From Autumnicola tepida (GTDB taxonomy: Bacteria; Bacteroidota; Bacteroidia; Flavobacteriales; Flavobacteriaceae): a stretch of DNA of 64,000 nt. The stretch's first letter is position 1. Every line of letters starts with the position of its first letter. Made by a program: the position numbers and the translations under genes. Where the stretch lies: contig NZ_JAVRHQ010000002.1 of the NCBI RefSeq assembly GCF_031846485.1, positions 186,001 through 250,000 on the forward strand, read 5' to 3'. This document shows positions 16,240 through 25,103 of the stretch, one piece after another. Below the pieces are notes generated by a model, which was not told the origin of the DNA, did not search any database, and saw nothing but the letters and a program-made list of their open reading frames with translations.

Positions 16240-16611
16240 TTAAAAAGGCGATTTATCCTTTGAACCTCTTGCAGTAGCCAACCACTTGCCGTCCTGCTTA
16301 ATCAGTTTAAAAATACCAGGCGTTTTATCGTATGCTGTGTTATATTTTACCCAAGCCACATCGCCCATAATCGTATCCTGCAAAACAGTAAAGTTAGAAT
16401 CATCCTTTGGTGTAGCGTTGAACATATTTATGGTATTCATATAGTTGGAATACGCCTGTGGTGTGGAATGTGCTTTTAAGGTTTCCTCATCTTTTTCATA
16501 AAAGCTTTCAATGACAATTTGGGCTGTAGCACTTGGTCCTGAAATTTTAGTTTCAGAATCAGCACAAGAAAGGAACAGTAATGTGAGCGAAAAAACGACA
16601 TTTTTTTTCAT
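16240..16611 (-). CDS. Lipoprotein at the end of the tra operon
   Basis: A 123-residue lipoprotein: MKKNVVFSLTLLFLSCADS has a signal peptide with lipobox LFLSC (Cys16). The mature part resembles small NTF2-like DUF4878-type proteins (FYEKDEETLKAHS..., GDVAWVKYNTAY, LIKQDGKWLATA); this assignment is tentative. It follows traN by 7 bases and takes the place where TraO would be expected, so it may be a periplasmic or outer-membrane accessory of the channel, or an exclusion-type protein. Confidence 0.75.
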   Translation of the reverse strand: MKKNVVFSLTLLFLSCADSETKISGPSATAQIVIESFYEKDEETLKAHSTPQAYSNYMNTINMFNATPKDDSNFTVLQDTIMGDVAWVKYNTAYDKTPGIFKLIKQDGKWLATARGSKDKSPF

Positions 16612-16618
16612 AACAGTA

Positions 16619-17458
16619 TTAATTTGGGTTATTAATATATCTATGTGATAGTTTCATTTCAATATTTCGTTCGCCATCCTTTTCATTCAATTCCAAAACT
16701 GCCCTACGGTCATTGGATAATGAAAACTTGGGCAACACATAAACGAAGCGAACCGTTTCACTTTCTGTAATTTTTGAAGGCAGATTATTTATGTAAATAG
16801 GTTCTTGATAGAGGCGTTGTAACGATTTTCTTTTTCCTTTTTGCCGAGTTTCAATCGACAGGTTCAAGAAATTCAAATCGTAATCCAAAGCAGAATTATT
16901 TTCAATCTGGATAACGAAGTAGAGCTCTTCCTTATCAAAAACAATATTCTCAACACTCAAAACAATACTTTCGTTTCGTTTCTTAATTCGACCTATGCGC
17001 TGTTTTCTATTGAGAAGATACGAGCAGAATTTTTGGTAATAATAGGTTCTATTATCTACAAGTTCTTCAGAAGATTCAACAAGAACCGAATCAGTTACAA
17101 TCGGTTTTTCATTACCGATACTATTTGATAACGGAATGAAATAATTGAGCTTAGAGAGCTGTTTCTTATATCTTACAATATACGAAAAAATTGAACCATT
17201 TCTATTGACTACTAAAAGGTTACTTTCTTTTCCGGGCTTTGCTTGAAGAAGTCCGAAATACTGTTCTTTTTCACGGTTGTAGGTAAATATAAAGTTATCT
17301 GAACCCGTTATGCCTTGCCGTATGGGTTCTGGGAAGAATAGCGCAACGTTTTTGGTGTCGTTTGCATAAATGGTGTCGAGTAAATGAGTGGTTTGTGCTT
17401 TTACTTTTGCGAAAGTCGAACAAATAATAAGAGCGGAAATAATGATATAATTTTTCAT
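16619..17458 (-). CDS. traN: Conjugative transposon protein TraN
   Basis: A 279-residue secreted protein of the TraN (DUF4138) family, the outer-membrane-associated part of the Bacteroidota conjugation channel (VirB9-like in position). A signal peptide (residues 1-21, ending VKAQ) is followed by beta-rich sequence. The central stretch with YYQKFCSYLLNRKQRIGRI and the ENIVFDKEELYFVIQIENNS segment are family-typical. It lies 30 bases after traM in the same operon. Confidence 0.9.
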   Translation of the reverse strand: MKNYIIISALIICSTFAKVKAQTTHLLDTIYANDTKNVALFFPEPIRQGITGSDNFIFTYNREKEQYFGLLQAKPGKESNLLVVNRNGSIFSYIVRYKKQLSKLNYFIPLSNSIGNEKPIVTDSVLVESSEELVDNRTYYYQKFCSYLLNRKQRIGRIKKRNESIVLSVENIVFDKEELYFVIQIENNSALDYDLNFLNLSIETRQKGKRKSLQRLYQEPIYINNLPSKITESETVRFVYVLPKFSLSNDRRAVLELNEKDGERNIEMKLSHRYINNPN

Positions 17459-17488
17459 AAGAGTGCGTTTTAAATGCCCATTATGGGC

Positions 17489-18418
17489 TCATAATTTCGG
17501 TTTTAAGATTAATCTGTAATTGTTCAATACTGTAACCTTTACGTTGCGGTTACTTCGTCTTAGTACTTTTGTAACGCCACCTACTTGCGGAACGGTAGGT
17601 ATGTTGATGTCGCCAATAATATCGTCCAGAACTTCGGTTGTGGCTTCTGCCCGAAAATTGTTCTGTACGTAGATACCTTCGCTTCCATCAGATATATCAA
17701 AAGCTTTAAGTTTTGTGGGATGGTGCTGTATGTTCTCGATTTCAATTAAAGCCCGATTAGGCTGAAAACTTATAAAACCGAAAATGGGTGTGTTCTTTGG
17801 CATTTCTTTACCATTAATGGTAGCAGTTTTGGTCAGTCGCATTCGTAATCTGGTATTTGCTTTTACAACTTGGTCGCCATCTACCACTACATAAATGGTT
17901 TCGTCTGTGTTGCCGATGATGGATTCCTCATTGGGTTTAGGTGCAGCAGCGAAGAACAATTGATGTTCTAAGCCCAATTCTTTCGCTTCAATTTTTTGTT
18001 CCCGTTTTACTTCAGCAGAATTGATTGTTGATACCGCTTTGCGAACAGTTCTTCTTCGTCCCAAGTTTTGATATCGCGTCTCTGAATACTGAATCTTACC
18101 AGCCTCATAGATGCTATCTACGATACGCTCTTTTTCGCGTTCGGGAAGGTTTGGGTCGTAAAATCCCAAGGAATCAATCAGCTTTTCATCATAGATGCTG
18201 GGTGCATTGTTTTCACGCACTTTCTTCAAGTCGTTAATCGCATCAAGCTTGGAATCATACTCTTTTTGGCCTTCTTCCAAATCAGGAACTAAGGTCTGCT
18301 TAAGGTTTTCTGTTTCACTTTCATCATCGCCCATTACCATCACGGAATAGGAAATCAGAAATATGAAAATCACGGTCAAAACCGCTGCAAATACTATCTT
18401 GTTTTTTTCTACTTTCAT
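17489..18418 (-). CDS. traM: Conjugative transposon protein TraM
   Basis: A 309-residue TraM protein, VirB10-like: an N-terminal membrane anchor (about residues 9-29), a long charged periplasmic region, and a C-terminal beta domain beginning near DETIYVVVDGDQVVKANTRL. It bridges inner and outer membrane parts of the transfer channel. Located between traK and traN; the small traL gene usually found between traK and traM is absent (only 33 bases separate them). Confidence 0.92.
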   Translation of the reverse strand: MKVEKNKIVFAAVLTVIFIFLISYSVMVMGDDESETENLKQTLVPDLEEGQKEYDSKLDAINDLKKVRENNAPSIYDEKLIDSLGFYDPNLPEREKERIVDSIYEAGKIQYSETRYQNLGRRRTVRKAVSTINSAEVKREQKIEAKELGLEHQLFFAAAPKPNEESIIGNTDETIYVVVDGDQVVKANTRLRMRLTKTATINGKEMPKNTPIFGFISFQPNRALIEIENIQHHPTKLKAFDISDGSEGIYVQNNFRAEATTEVLDDIIGDINIPTVPQVGGVTKVLRRSNRNVKVTVLNNYRLILKPKL

Positions 18419-18451
18419 AATAGTGCGTTTTTAATTACCGATTATCGGCTT

Positions 18452-19066
18452 TCAACTTTCATCTGATATTTTCTTTAAGGTGTTTTCGAAATAGTTAGTA
18501 ATCAATAATCCGTGCGGATTGTTCGGAAAGTTTCGGTCGACCATAATCAGGTTTCCGGTGGAAACCAATTCGTAGGTGTCGATGATTGAACCTCTATTGA
18601 TTTCAAAAATGGTCGTCGTGGTAAAACTATACGCACCATCATTTTCGGTTATCCGTGAATCGATGCTCAGCACTTTTTGAACCAATGAATACTGAAGTAA
18701 TCTATTGTAAACACCATCGGCTTTTTTCTGGCGGTAGAGATTGTCCACGGAACTATTACCCAACCAAAGTGCCTTTTCCAAGTTGCGCTCGTAATTACTG
18801 GCATCGATGTTATAGAAATAGTTGTGGAACAGATCTAAATGTGCCAAAGCTTCTACTCTGAAATTCTCTTTTTGGGTCACGACCTTCAGCGGAATGATAC
18901 TGCCATCGGTATTGATGGCAAAGGCACTATTGAGTGCTTTTTGATTGGTGTTGAATACCATCCAAACCGAAAATGTACTGGAAAGCAAGGTACACACAAC
19001 AACCGCCAAAACGATAAATCGATTCAGTTTTAGGACATTGTAAATATTCTTATATGGTGTTTTCAT
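18452..19066 (-). CDS. traK: Conjugative transposon protein TraK
   Basis: A 204-residue TraK, the VirB8-like inner-membrane protein of the channel. One membrane segment lies at about residues 17-40 and a periplasmic NTF2-like domain follows (FHNYFYNIDASNYERNLEKALWLG is the characteristic stretch). It is 12 bases downstream of traJ. Confidence 0.94.
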   Translation of the reverse strand: MKTPYKNIYNVLKLNRFIVLAVVVCTLLSSTFSVWMVFNTNQKALNSAFAINTDGSIIPLKVVTQKENFRVEALAHLDLFHNYFYNIDASNYERNLEKALWLGNSSVDNLYRQKKADGVYNRLLQYSLVQKVLSIDSRITENDGAYSFTTTTIFEINRGSIIDTYELVSTGNLIMVDRNFPNNPHGLLITNYFENTLKKISDES

Positions 19067-19078
19067 ATTTAATCTGAT

Positions 19079-19921
19079 TTAGGCAGTAAATAATCTGAGT
19101 GTAAAGGACGTGGCACGTTTATACAGTTTGAATTTCAGGAACACAATAAATCCTACTGAACCCAATTGAACCACAGGTGCAAAAAATCCTTGACCTGTAT
19201 CGGTTCCGAATAGATTGACCCAAAAATTGGTATTGATTTCAGTATAAATGGCATTGATAAATACATTGACAAGAAAGAATGCTGGCACGAGCATATATAC
19301 CGCTGCATATAGTTTAAAGAACGTATAAGCGAGCGAACGGAACTTTTCAAAAACTGCCAGGCTAATGACCAGAGGAAAGAAGGCTTGCATTATTCCTAAA
19401 AGGAAGAAGCGTTCTGCCAAGAATAACGGATAGATGAACAAATCCAATATCCAAAGTATGGTGCTCATTATGAAAGCCAATATCTTAAAACCGTACAATG
19501 GCGTGACCAATGCTTCGTATAAAAGCGTCATTGCCGAACTTGCGGCATCAAACAAACTTACGTCTTCCTCTAAAGGAATGTCTTGCATCTGTAAAGGCAA
19601 TAATGCTGGTGCTGTCCCTCGATATTGCCCTTCAATAGCGACTAAGATGCCATCGAAAAAGCTTAAGACCTGTGTTGAGAAAATGACCAAAATGACGATA
19701 GCAAAATTTTTGGCCAATTCGCCAGGGCTCAATCCCCAAGTGTAGCCATCCTTATCTGCAATGCCTTCGTTATACTTTTTAAGGATGTTAACCAGAAAGA
19801 ACAAGACAGCAAGCGTTTTCATTCCGGCAATGGTGTATTGCGAAAAGTCGCTGGCCTGTATAGTCTGGAAAACCGTGTCTATATATTCCAGTCCGATTCC
19901 TAAGAGAATGGTCGCAGTCAT
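19079..19921 (-). CDS. traJ: Conjugative transposon protein TraJ
   Basis: A 280-residue polytopic inner-membrane protein, VirB6/TrbL-like in role. About six hydrophobic segments are visible, including FAIVILVIFSTQVLSFF, ILAFIMSTILWILDLF and YAAVYMLVPAFFLVNVF. The gene starts 2 bases after the preceding tra gene ends. Family TraJ proteins are usually somewhat longer; the C-terminus here ends shortly after the last membrane segment. Confidence 0.9.
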   Translation of the reverse strand: MTATILLGIGLEYIDTVFQTIQASDFSQYTIAGMKTLAVLFFLVNILKKYNEGIADKDGYTWGLSPGELAKNFAIVILVIFSTQVLSFFDGILVAIEGQYRGTAPALLPLQMQDIPLEEDVSLFDAASSAMTLLYEALVTPLYGFKILAFIMSTILWILDLFIYPLFLAERFFLLGIMQAFFPLVISLAVFEKFRSLAYTFFKLYAAVYMLVPAFFLVNVFINAIYTEINTNFWVNLFGTDTGQGFFAPVVQLGSVGFIVFLKFKLYKRATSFTLRLFTA

Positions 19922-19923
19922 TT

Positions 19924-20505
19924 TTAATATTCCGTTTCTCTGTTATTGACTTTATCCTGCATTTTTCTGAAGGAAATAATGTCGCGATAGCGTTTGGTTT
20001 TTGTAGTGATGTTGGAAACCATCTGCTTTGATTCCAGCTCTTTTTGCTTTAAAATTTCAGCGCGCTCTGCATCACTCATTTTTAGGTAATCGCTTGAGAG
20101 AACTTCATCAATAAAATCCACCGTGTCCAATGAGTTTTGAACTATGGCATCAAAAGATTCCACAACCTTTGAAACTTCATCTGGCTTAATGTAAGGCGAG
20201 TTGAGAATATCCTGTACATCGTTTTGCATTACGTTGATAAGGCGTTGATTGTTCTGTCCAATTTCCTCAACTGCCCTCAGTTGCTGGACAACGCTTGATA
20301 CTTTTTCTATTGCCTCTTTTGCATCTTTCAGGAATTTTACAGACTTAATCATCTGGGCTGTCTGCTTTCCAGATTCTATGAGTTGTTTTACCAAGCTGAT
20401 AAAATTGGTATTATCATAAGTGGGCATTCCTTGGGCAGTCGCATTACCCGACATAAACAAAGTCAGGGCTACTGTCATTACTAAAATTTTGATTTTTGTC
20501 TTCAT
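19924..20505 (-). CDS. traI: DUF4141/TraI-like conjugation protein
   Basis: A 193-residue exported protein with signal peptide (MKTKIKILVMTVALTLFMSG...ATA). The mature part is almost wholly helical with coiled-coil character, like VirB5/TrbJ proteins. It sits between the VirB4-like ATPase and TraJ, exactly where CTnDOT-type elements have traI. Probably a periplasmic or pilus-tip component. The symbol is given by position and fold rather than by a diagnostic motif. Confidence 0.8.
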   Translation of the reverse strand: MKTKIKILVMTVALTLFMSGNATAQGMPTYDNTNFISLVKQLIESGKQTAQMIKSVKFLKDAKEAIEKVSSVVQQLRAVEEIGQNNQRLINVMQNDVQDILNSPYIKPDEVSKVVESFDAIVQNSLDTVDFIDEVLSSDYLKMSDAERAEILKQKELESKQMVSNITTKTKRYRDIISFRKMQDKVNNRETEY

Positions 20506-20509
20506 AATA

Positions 20510-22912
20510 TTATGTTTTAGATGTGAATTGAATTATTGCTTTTTGCATATCGTGATACTTTTCATAGAGCTTCATAATTTCCTCATTTTCTTGCCCATCG
20601 GTCAAGTAAGCGGCATACACTTCCTTAGGAACTTCAAGCCGGAAGATGTTACTTTCCTTTCCAATCTTAATGAACATTTCGGTGTACTTGCGCGGACCGG
20701 AAAGGTTGTTTTTGATGGATTTTAATTGGTTTAAATCGTGGCTAGATAGGTTGAGCCTTTTGACCAGTTCGTCATAGCCTTTTTCATTGTTCAGACTATA
20801 AATGACCTGCGTATTTTCGAGAATACTTGCGGAAGTCGAATTGTTCGGCAGCTGGTTGATGGATTGCAGGATGATACCAATAGCACCGTTCTGTTTTCGG
20901 ATAGCCTGATAATAGAATTCCACGCTTTCGAGTACATTGTCGAACTTCAGTTGCTTCGCAAACTCATCAAATAGAATAATGCCTTTTTCAGCTCTGTTTT
21001 TCCAAATAGTTCTTTGAATGGCGGACTTTATCAGTTTCAGCATCACCGACAGGATTTCCTTATTGTCCTTGACTTCATCCAGTTCAAAAACAATCAATCG
21101 CTTGTCCTCGATTTTATAGGTCTGGTCTTCGCTAACTTCAAAAAGGAAGCTATATAGACCATCGCCGACATATTCGGACATTACGTGCAAGAAGCTGGTA
21201 ACGTTGAAGTAGTCGGGATGGATTTTAAGAGTGTCAAGTAGATTTTCTTGGCTCTTTTCTATAAAGCTGTAGAAACCATCTAATGAGTGATTTTCAGAAG
21301 TACTATAATAATAATGGCGCAGTATCTTTTTGACGGATACTGACTGTGCCTTGGTTACTTTTAAATCGGAAGCAAACAGTTCAAACAGGAAAACGGATAA
21401 GTCTTCCAATCGTTCGGGTGTGAGGTCATTTGTGTCACTTATGTAAAATGGATTGATGCCTAAGTTTTTTCCGCTTTCGTAGCGAAGTACCGTGTATTTT
21501 TCAGGATAGAGTTTGGCAAACTTGGTGTATGAGCCACCCAAATCAATGATGACCAAGCGAACACCACTTTCAAAATATTGGCGCAGAATATTATTTGCCA
21601 AAAAGGATTTACCTTCGCCTGTTGGCGCGAAAATAGCAAAGTTCCGTGCCTTGATGCGTTTCTTCTTTTCGTCCCAAACATCCTTTAATACGGGAATGTT
21701 ATGCTCACGGTCATTAAAGATGATTCCGGTATTATCAGATTTATAGTTTGTATTGTTGATGAACAGGCAAAGTGCGTGCTTTAAATCCGTTACATACAGA
21801 TCGTTGTTTGAAAAGTTGGATGAAAAGCAGCAGTAACTATTTAGAATATAGTTTTTACGTTCTTCGCCTCGTGGGTAATACGGGATGATATCCAATTCTT
21901 TGAATTCAGTTTTTATTTTGGAACCGATCTGGCTAAGGTTGACCGGGTTTTTATCCCAATAGACAATGTTCAGATGACCACGAATAATCCGCGCATTGTC
22001 ATCCGCATTGATCTGGTCAAGGATGTGCTGGATTTTTCCTAATACCACTTTGTTTTGCGAACCAAAGTTGGAACTTTTGTTTAGTTCCTCGACTTTCTTA
22101 TCGAGCAGCTTGCGCCACTTCTGTTTATCGTCCAGATAAAGAATTTGGTTGACAATGTGGTTTTCGTTAAGCGTAAGCCCTAAACCATCAATAAACCCTT
22201 GATGAAACACAAAATCGTCAGAAGTGAATTTCTCATTGGTCTTGCTACTTTGTACACTTTCGCCAAAGCACAGTTCGCTGTTGATGGCCAGGGCATCAAG
22301 ATAGTTTTCGCCTATATTGACGTTTTTCTTTTCAAGTAAAATATCCGTATCAAAACCTTCATTGAAGCCATTAAAGTACCCATTGGTCAGTTGCTCAATC
22401 CCTTTCGCTTCAAGCGGAAAAAATTCCATTTTACGGCTATTGTTGATAAAGGAAACCGAATCACTTACCGAGCCGATAAAGCGTTGCACGGTATCATCAA
22501 GTTCCCGGATAATGCTCTTGGAAACCTTTCGGAAGGGGTTGACATATTTGGGACTGTTAAGTGCTTTGTTCTTGGTCAGGATAAAGAACAGGAAACAGCG
22601 GTGCTCCATATATTCACGCCCTTTAAAATGATCGTGGGTCGCTTTTTCCAAAAAGGTTTTATTGGGCAGTTGTTGCGAAGAATAGGATTTTTTCAAATAA
22701 ATATCCTGCTTATGAACTACAGTTCCCACCGGCAACGACTTCAAAGCCTGAAACCAAGCCCCGTGCATATCCTCAAAATCCTTTTCGGACAAGGAATAGA
22801 TTTCGGGCAAATTGCCTTCATAGCACAAGACCACATTGCCATTATTGGCAAAAATGATATTGTCCTGAATATCCGCTATGGGTCGGTATGCCGAAAGGTT
22901 AATCTTGTTCAT
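20510..22912 (-). CDS. traG: TraG conjugation ATPase (VirB4-like)
   Basis: An 800-residue ATPase that powers assembly and transport in the conjugation machine. Walker A is FAPTGEGKSFLANN (about residue 441) and Walker B IILFDEFAKQL (about 662); IGIILQSINQLPNNS follows. The N-terminal half is the TraG-type domain. The start overlaps the end of traF by 14 bases. Length and motifs are normal for a functional enzyme. Confidence 0.96.
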   Translation of the reverse strand: MNKINLSAYRPIADIQDNIIFANNGNVVLCYEGNLPEIYSLSEKDFEDMHGAWFQALKSLPVGTVVHKQDIYLKKSYSSQQLPNKTFLEKATHDHFKGREYMEHRCFLFFILTKNKALNSPKYVNPFRKVSKSIIRELDDTVQRFIGSVSDSVSFINNSRKMEFFPLEAKGIEQLTNGYFNGFNEGFDTDILLEKKNVNIGENYLDALAINSELCFGESVQSSKTNEKFTSDDFVFHQGFIDGLGLTLNENHIVNQILYLDDKQKWRKLLDKKVEELNKSSNFGSQNKVVLGKIQHILDQINADDNARIIRGHLNIVYWDKNPVNLSQIGSKIKTEFKELDIIPYYPRGEERKNYILNSYCCFSSNFSNNDLYVTDLKHALCLFINNTNYKSDNTGIIFNDREHNIPVLKDVWDEKKKRIKARNFAIFAPTGEGKSFLANNILRQYFESGVRLVIIDLGGSYTKFAKLYPEKYTVLRYESGKNLGINPFYISDTNDLTPERLEDLSVFLFELFASDLKVTKAQSVSVKKILRHYYYSTSENHSLDGFYSFIEKSQENLLDTLKIHPDYFNVTSFLHVMSEYVGDGLYSFLFEVSEDQTYKIEDKRLIVFELDEVKDNKEILSVMLKLIKSAIQRTIWKNRAEKGIILFDEFAKQLKFDNVLESVEFYYQAIRKQNGAIGIILQSINQLPNNSTSASILENTQVIYSLNNEKGYDELVKRLNLSSHDLNQLKSIKNNLSGPRKYTEMFIKIGKESNIFRLEVPKEVYAAYLTDGQENEEIMKLYEKYHDMQKAIIQFTSKT

Positions 22913-23183
22913 AATCGATGCCGGAGTTTCTTTTGTTACTGATGATTTGTGGGAAGGCTTTTGCCATTTGGAAAAGCTGTGGATTGCCGGTTATCCGGGT
23001 CAAAGCGATATACAAGGCTGAATTGAGCAGCAATACGCCAATGATTATTCCGAAGCTGAACGAGAAGATGATGACCAGTAGCGAAGCGAGAATGGAAACC
23101 ATCATTATGGCAAACAAGGATATGGGCAGTCCGAAAATGACCGCCCGCTTCCTGATGTTTTTATAGACCTCGAATTTCTTCAT
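22899..23183 (-). CDS. traF: Conjugative transposon protein TraF (DUF4133)
   Basis: A 94-residue membrane protein with two adjacent hydrophobic segments (about residues 14-70), VirB3-like. It lies between traE and traG and overlaps traG by 14 bases. N-terminus MKKFEVYKNIRKRAVIFGLP and the later NPQLFQMAKAFPQIISNKR are family-typical. Confidence 0.92.
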   Translation of the reverse strand: MKKFEVYKNIRKRAVIFGLPISLFAIMMVSILASLLVIIFSFSFGIIIGVLLLNSALYIALTRITGNPQLFQMAKAFPQIISNKRNSGIDYEQD

Positions 23184-23219
23184 AAAGCTCTTCTATTAAA
23201 GCCCTCGATGAGGGTTCAT

Positions 23220-23507
23220 TTATACTACGATTCCTATTAGGTAAGTAAAGATTCCAACTACAGCTCCCGCTATTAGCACAAATACGAGTACACGGGTAAT
23301 TCCTTTTTTAAGGTCTGCATTTTCCCCAAAGAAATGTCCTGCGTTGAACAGGAAACCGATAAGGAAAATCACCCCGAGGATTATCGGAAAAATGGTTCTG
23401 ATGGTGTTTGAAACATCGTCAACTGAATCTTCGATTCCGCCGATTTGTGCAAAAAGTGATGTTGAGAGCAACGAAAGAAAAGTTGCCAAGTAGATTGATT
23501 TTTTCAT
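23220..23507 (-). CDS. traE: Conjugative transposon protein TraE (DUF4134)
   Basis: A 95-residue membrane protein, VirB2/pilin-like: a signal-like N-terminus (to about residue 20), a short polar segment GGIEDSVDDVSNTIRTI, then two hydrophobic segments. First gene of the tra operon; the 189-base gap to the divergent amidase gene holds the control region. Confidence 0.92.
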   Translation of the reverse strand: MKKSIYLATFLSLLSTSLFAQIGGIEDSVDDVSNTIRTIFPIILGVIFLIGFLFNAGHFFGENADLKKGITRVLVFVLIAGAVVGIFTYLIGIVV

Positions 23508-23556
23508 AATGGAACAGTTTAAATTTTTGATTCGTTTTCGTTAAGGGAAAAGTACA

Positions 23557-23605
23557 TATATTTGTATTCAAATACTTGAAAATCAAATATTTGTGAATAA
23601 AATAT
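23557..23605. promoter_or_regulatory. Palindrome cluster between traE and the amidase gene
   Basis: TATTTG-TATT-CAAATA (23559-23574) is an inverted repeat, and a second CAAATA...TATTTG pair follows to about 23594. TATATTTG (23557-23564) matches the Bacteroidota -7 element on the plus strand. The cluster could hold divergent promoters and an operator for the tra operon. Confidence 0.45.
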
Positions 23606-23696
23606 TATTTGGTATTAATTGAATTCCGTTGCCATTATTTGACATCAAATTTTATGGATTTTGGAAGGTAGATTGTTGATAACCCGAAAAGTGAAA

Positions 23697-24344
23697 ATGA
23701 AAAAAGTGCTCAAAAACGTCAGTTTTGTGATTTTGCTTCTAAAAATGTGTGTCATTTTTGGACAAGAAACGAGTGTTCAAAAACGAATAATAATTGACGT
23801 TGGACACGGAGGAAAAGATGCTGGTGCAATTGGTGTAAATGGAATCTAAGAAAAGGATGTGGTTTTGGATATTGCAAATGCCATTTTGAAGCTGAATAAT
23901 GTATTGGAAGAGCCTTTGGATATTTATTTAACCAGGTATAGTGATACACTAATTTCTTTATCTGACAGAACTAAGCTGGCCAAAGCATTAAAAGCGGATT
24001 TATTTGTGTCCTTGCATTGCAATCATTCTGATAATCCGGATGCGAGAGGGATTGAGGTTTATGCTTTAAGAAAACAAGAAAAATTCTCGATGGAATTGGT
24101 ATTTGCAGGCTATAAAATTGAAAGGGCACTTTGTGAAGTAATAGGTTATGAAAGTAGAGGTGTGAAGTTTGCCAACTTTCAAGTTCTGAGGGAAATGATT
24201 GGGTATTGCCCGGCCATACTTGTGGAAGCTGGATTTCTTACCAATGAAGATGAGGGAAATTATTTTTTGATACCTGAAAAAATTAAGGCAATGGCATTGG
24301 CTATTTTGATGGGAATAGATAACTATTTAAAAACCAAATTATGA
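23697..24344 (+). pseudogene. N-acetylmuramoyl-L-alanine amidase with an in-frame stop
   Basis: Zinc-dependent amidase-3-type enzyme, expected to open peptidoglycan for the conjugation channel. A signal peptide is followed by IIIDVGHGGKDAGAIG (zinc His), then after the stop LFVSLHCNHSDN (zinc His) and AILVEAGFLTNEDEG (catalytic Glu). TAA at 23847-23849 interrupts a single otherwise continuous frame after GVNGI; the next codons read EKDVVLDIANAI, and the usual family residue at the stop would fit a Gln codon (CAA), one base from TAA. A GTG at 23859 could restart translation but would lose the signal peptide and first zinc ligand. Possibly a real nonsense mutation, or a base error. Confidence 0.8.
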
Positions 24345-24439
24345 AAGAGGCATTTTTAGAAGTGATAAAAAACATTCGGGAATTAGGCAAGCAATTTTTT
24401 ATTGAGTTGTTTATAATATTCAAGTCTTGGCGGGCTTAA
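24341..24439 (+). CDS. Small hydrophobic ORF after the amidase (32 aa)
   Basis: ATG at 24341 overlaps the amidase stop as ATGA, a typical coupled arrangement. The 32-residue product has a hydrophobic C-terminal half (QFFIELFIIFKSW) that could be a short membrane or amphipathic helix. No family was recognised. It ends one base before the convergent ATPase gene. Confidence 0.4.
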   Translation: MKEAFLEVIKNIRELGKQFFIELFIIFKSWRA

Positions 24440-24440
24440 T

Positions 24441-25103
24441 CTATTTCCTCTTATCCCCAGCCCCTTCATCAAAAGCAATCAAATTAAACAGTTCCCGCAT
24501 CCGGCTACGGACACGGTTTCCATAGCGTTCTTCCAGTTCCTCGGCATTGAGGTTCGTAGTCGCGTGCGTCTTGATTTTATGTTTGGTCTGTAGGAAGAGC
24601 TCGTATCTGGATAACAGGACTTCACCCATCACATTCAGGTCCTTACCGTAGAACCTTCCGGAAGGTTCTACGCCCAGATCGTCAAAACAGAAAAACTTCG
24701 TGTTGCCATAGTCCTCGATGGTTTTAAAACCAAGATGATTAAAACTGAATGCAACATTCCGACAGGGAATCATTTCATACGGGCGTTGCAACGGTACTAA
24801 ATGTCGTAAAAGTTTCATTAAACTGGTTTTACCGCACCCTACCGGGCCTGATAGTAAAATGCCTTTCTCAATATCGATGTCGAATTTTTGGCAGTTTTCC
24901 TTGTCCTTGATGAAGTAGGAACAGAGCTTTAGCAAAATATCCTTGTCCTCTTCATAAATTTTGAATTTCTTTCCAAAGAGGAGCTTTCCCTTGGCATTCA
25001 GATAAATTAGTATTCTCGGGAAATCGTAAAGCACGCATTTCCCGTCAAATTTGCCGAGCGAATATTCCACGCCGCCTTCGGTTATTTTAGAGGGGTTGTC
25101 CAT
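24441..25103 (-). CDS. DnaC/IstB-like AAA+ ATPase
   Basis: A 220-residue ATPase with Walker A LLSGPVGCGKTSL (about residues 85-97) and Walker B KFFCFDDLGVE (about 137-147), then sensor segment THATTNL. It resembles helicase loaders. It overlaps the upstream replication-initiator-like gene by 17 bases, suggesting the two cooperate in replication or re-synthesis of the element. Confidence 0.85.
   Translation of the reverse strand: MDNPSKITEGGVEYSLGKFDGKCVLYDFPRILIYLNAKGKLLFGKKFKIYEEDKDILLKLCSYFIKDKENCQKFDIDIEKGILLSGPVGCGKTSLMKLLRHLVPLQRPYEMIPCRNVAFSFNHLGFKTIEDYGNTKFFCFDDLGVEPSGRFYGKDLNVMGEVLLSRYELFLQTKHKIKTHATTNLNAEELEERYGNRVRSRMRELFNLIAFDEGAGDKRK

Noticed and set aside
23847..23849. Selenocysteine or programmed read-through at the amidase stop
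   Set aside because: The codon is TAA, not TGA, and no recoding structure is evident; nonsense mutation or base error is simpler.
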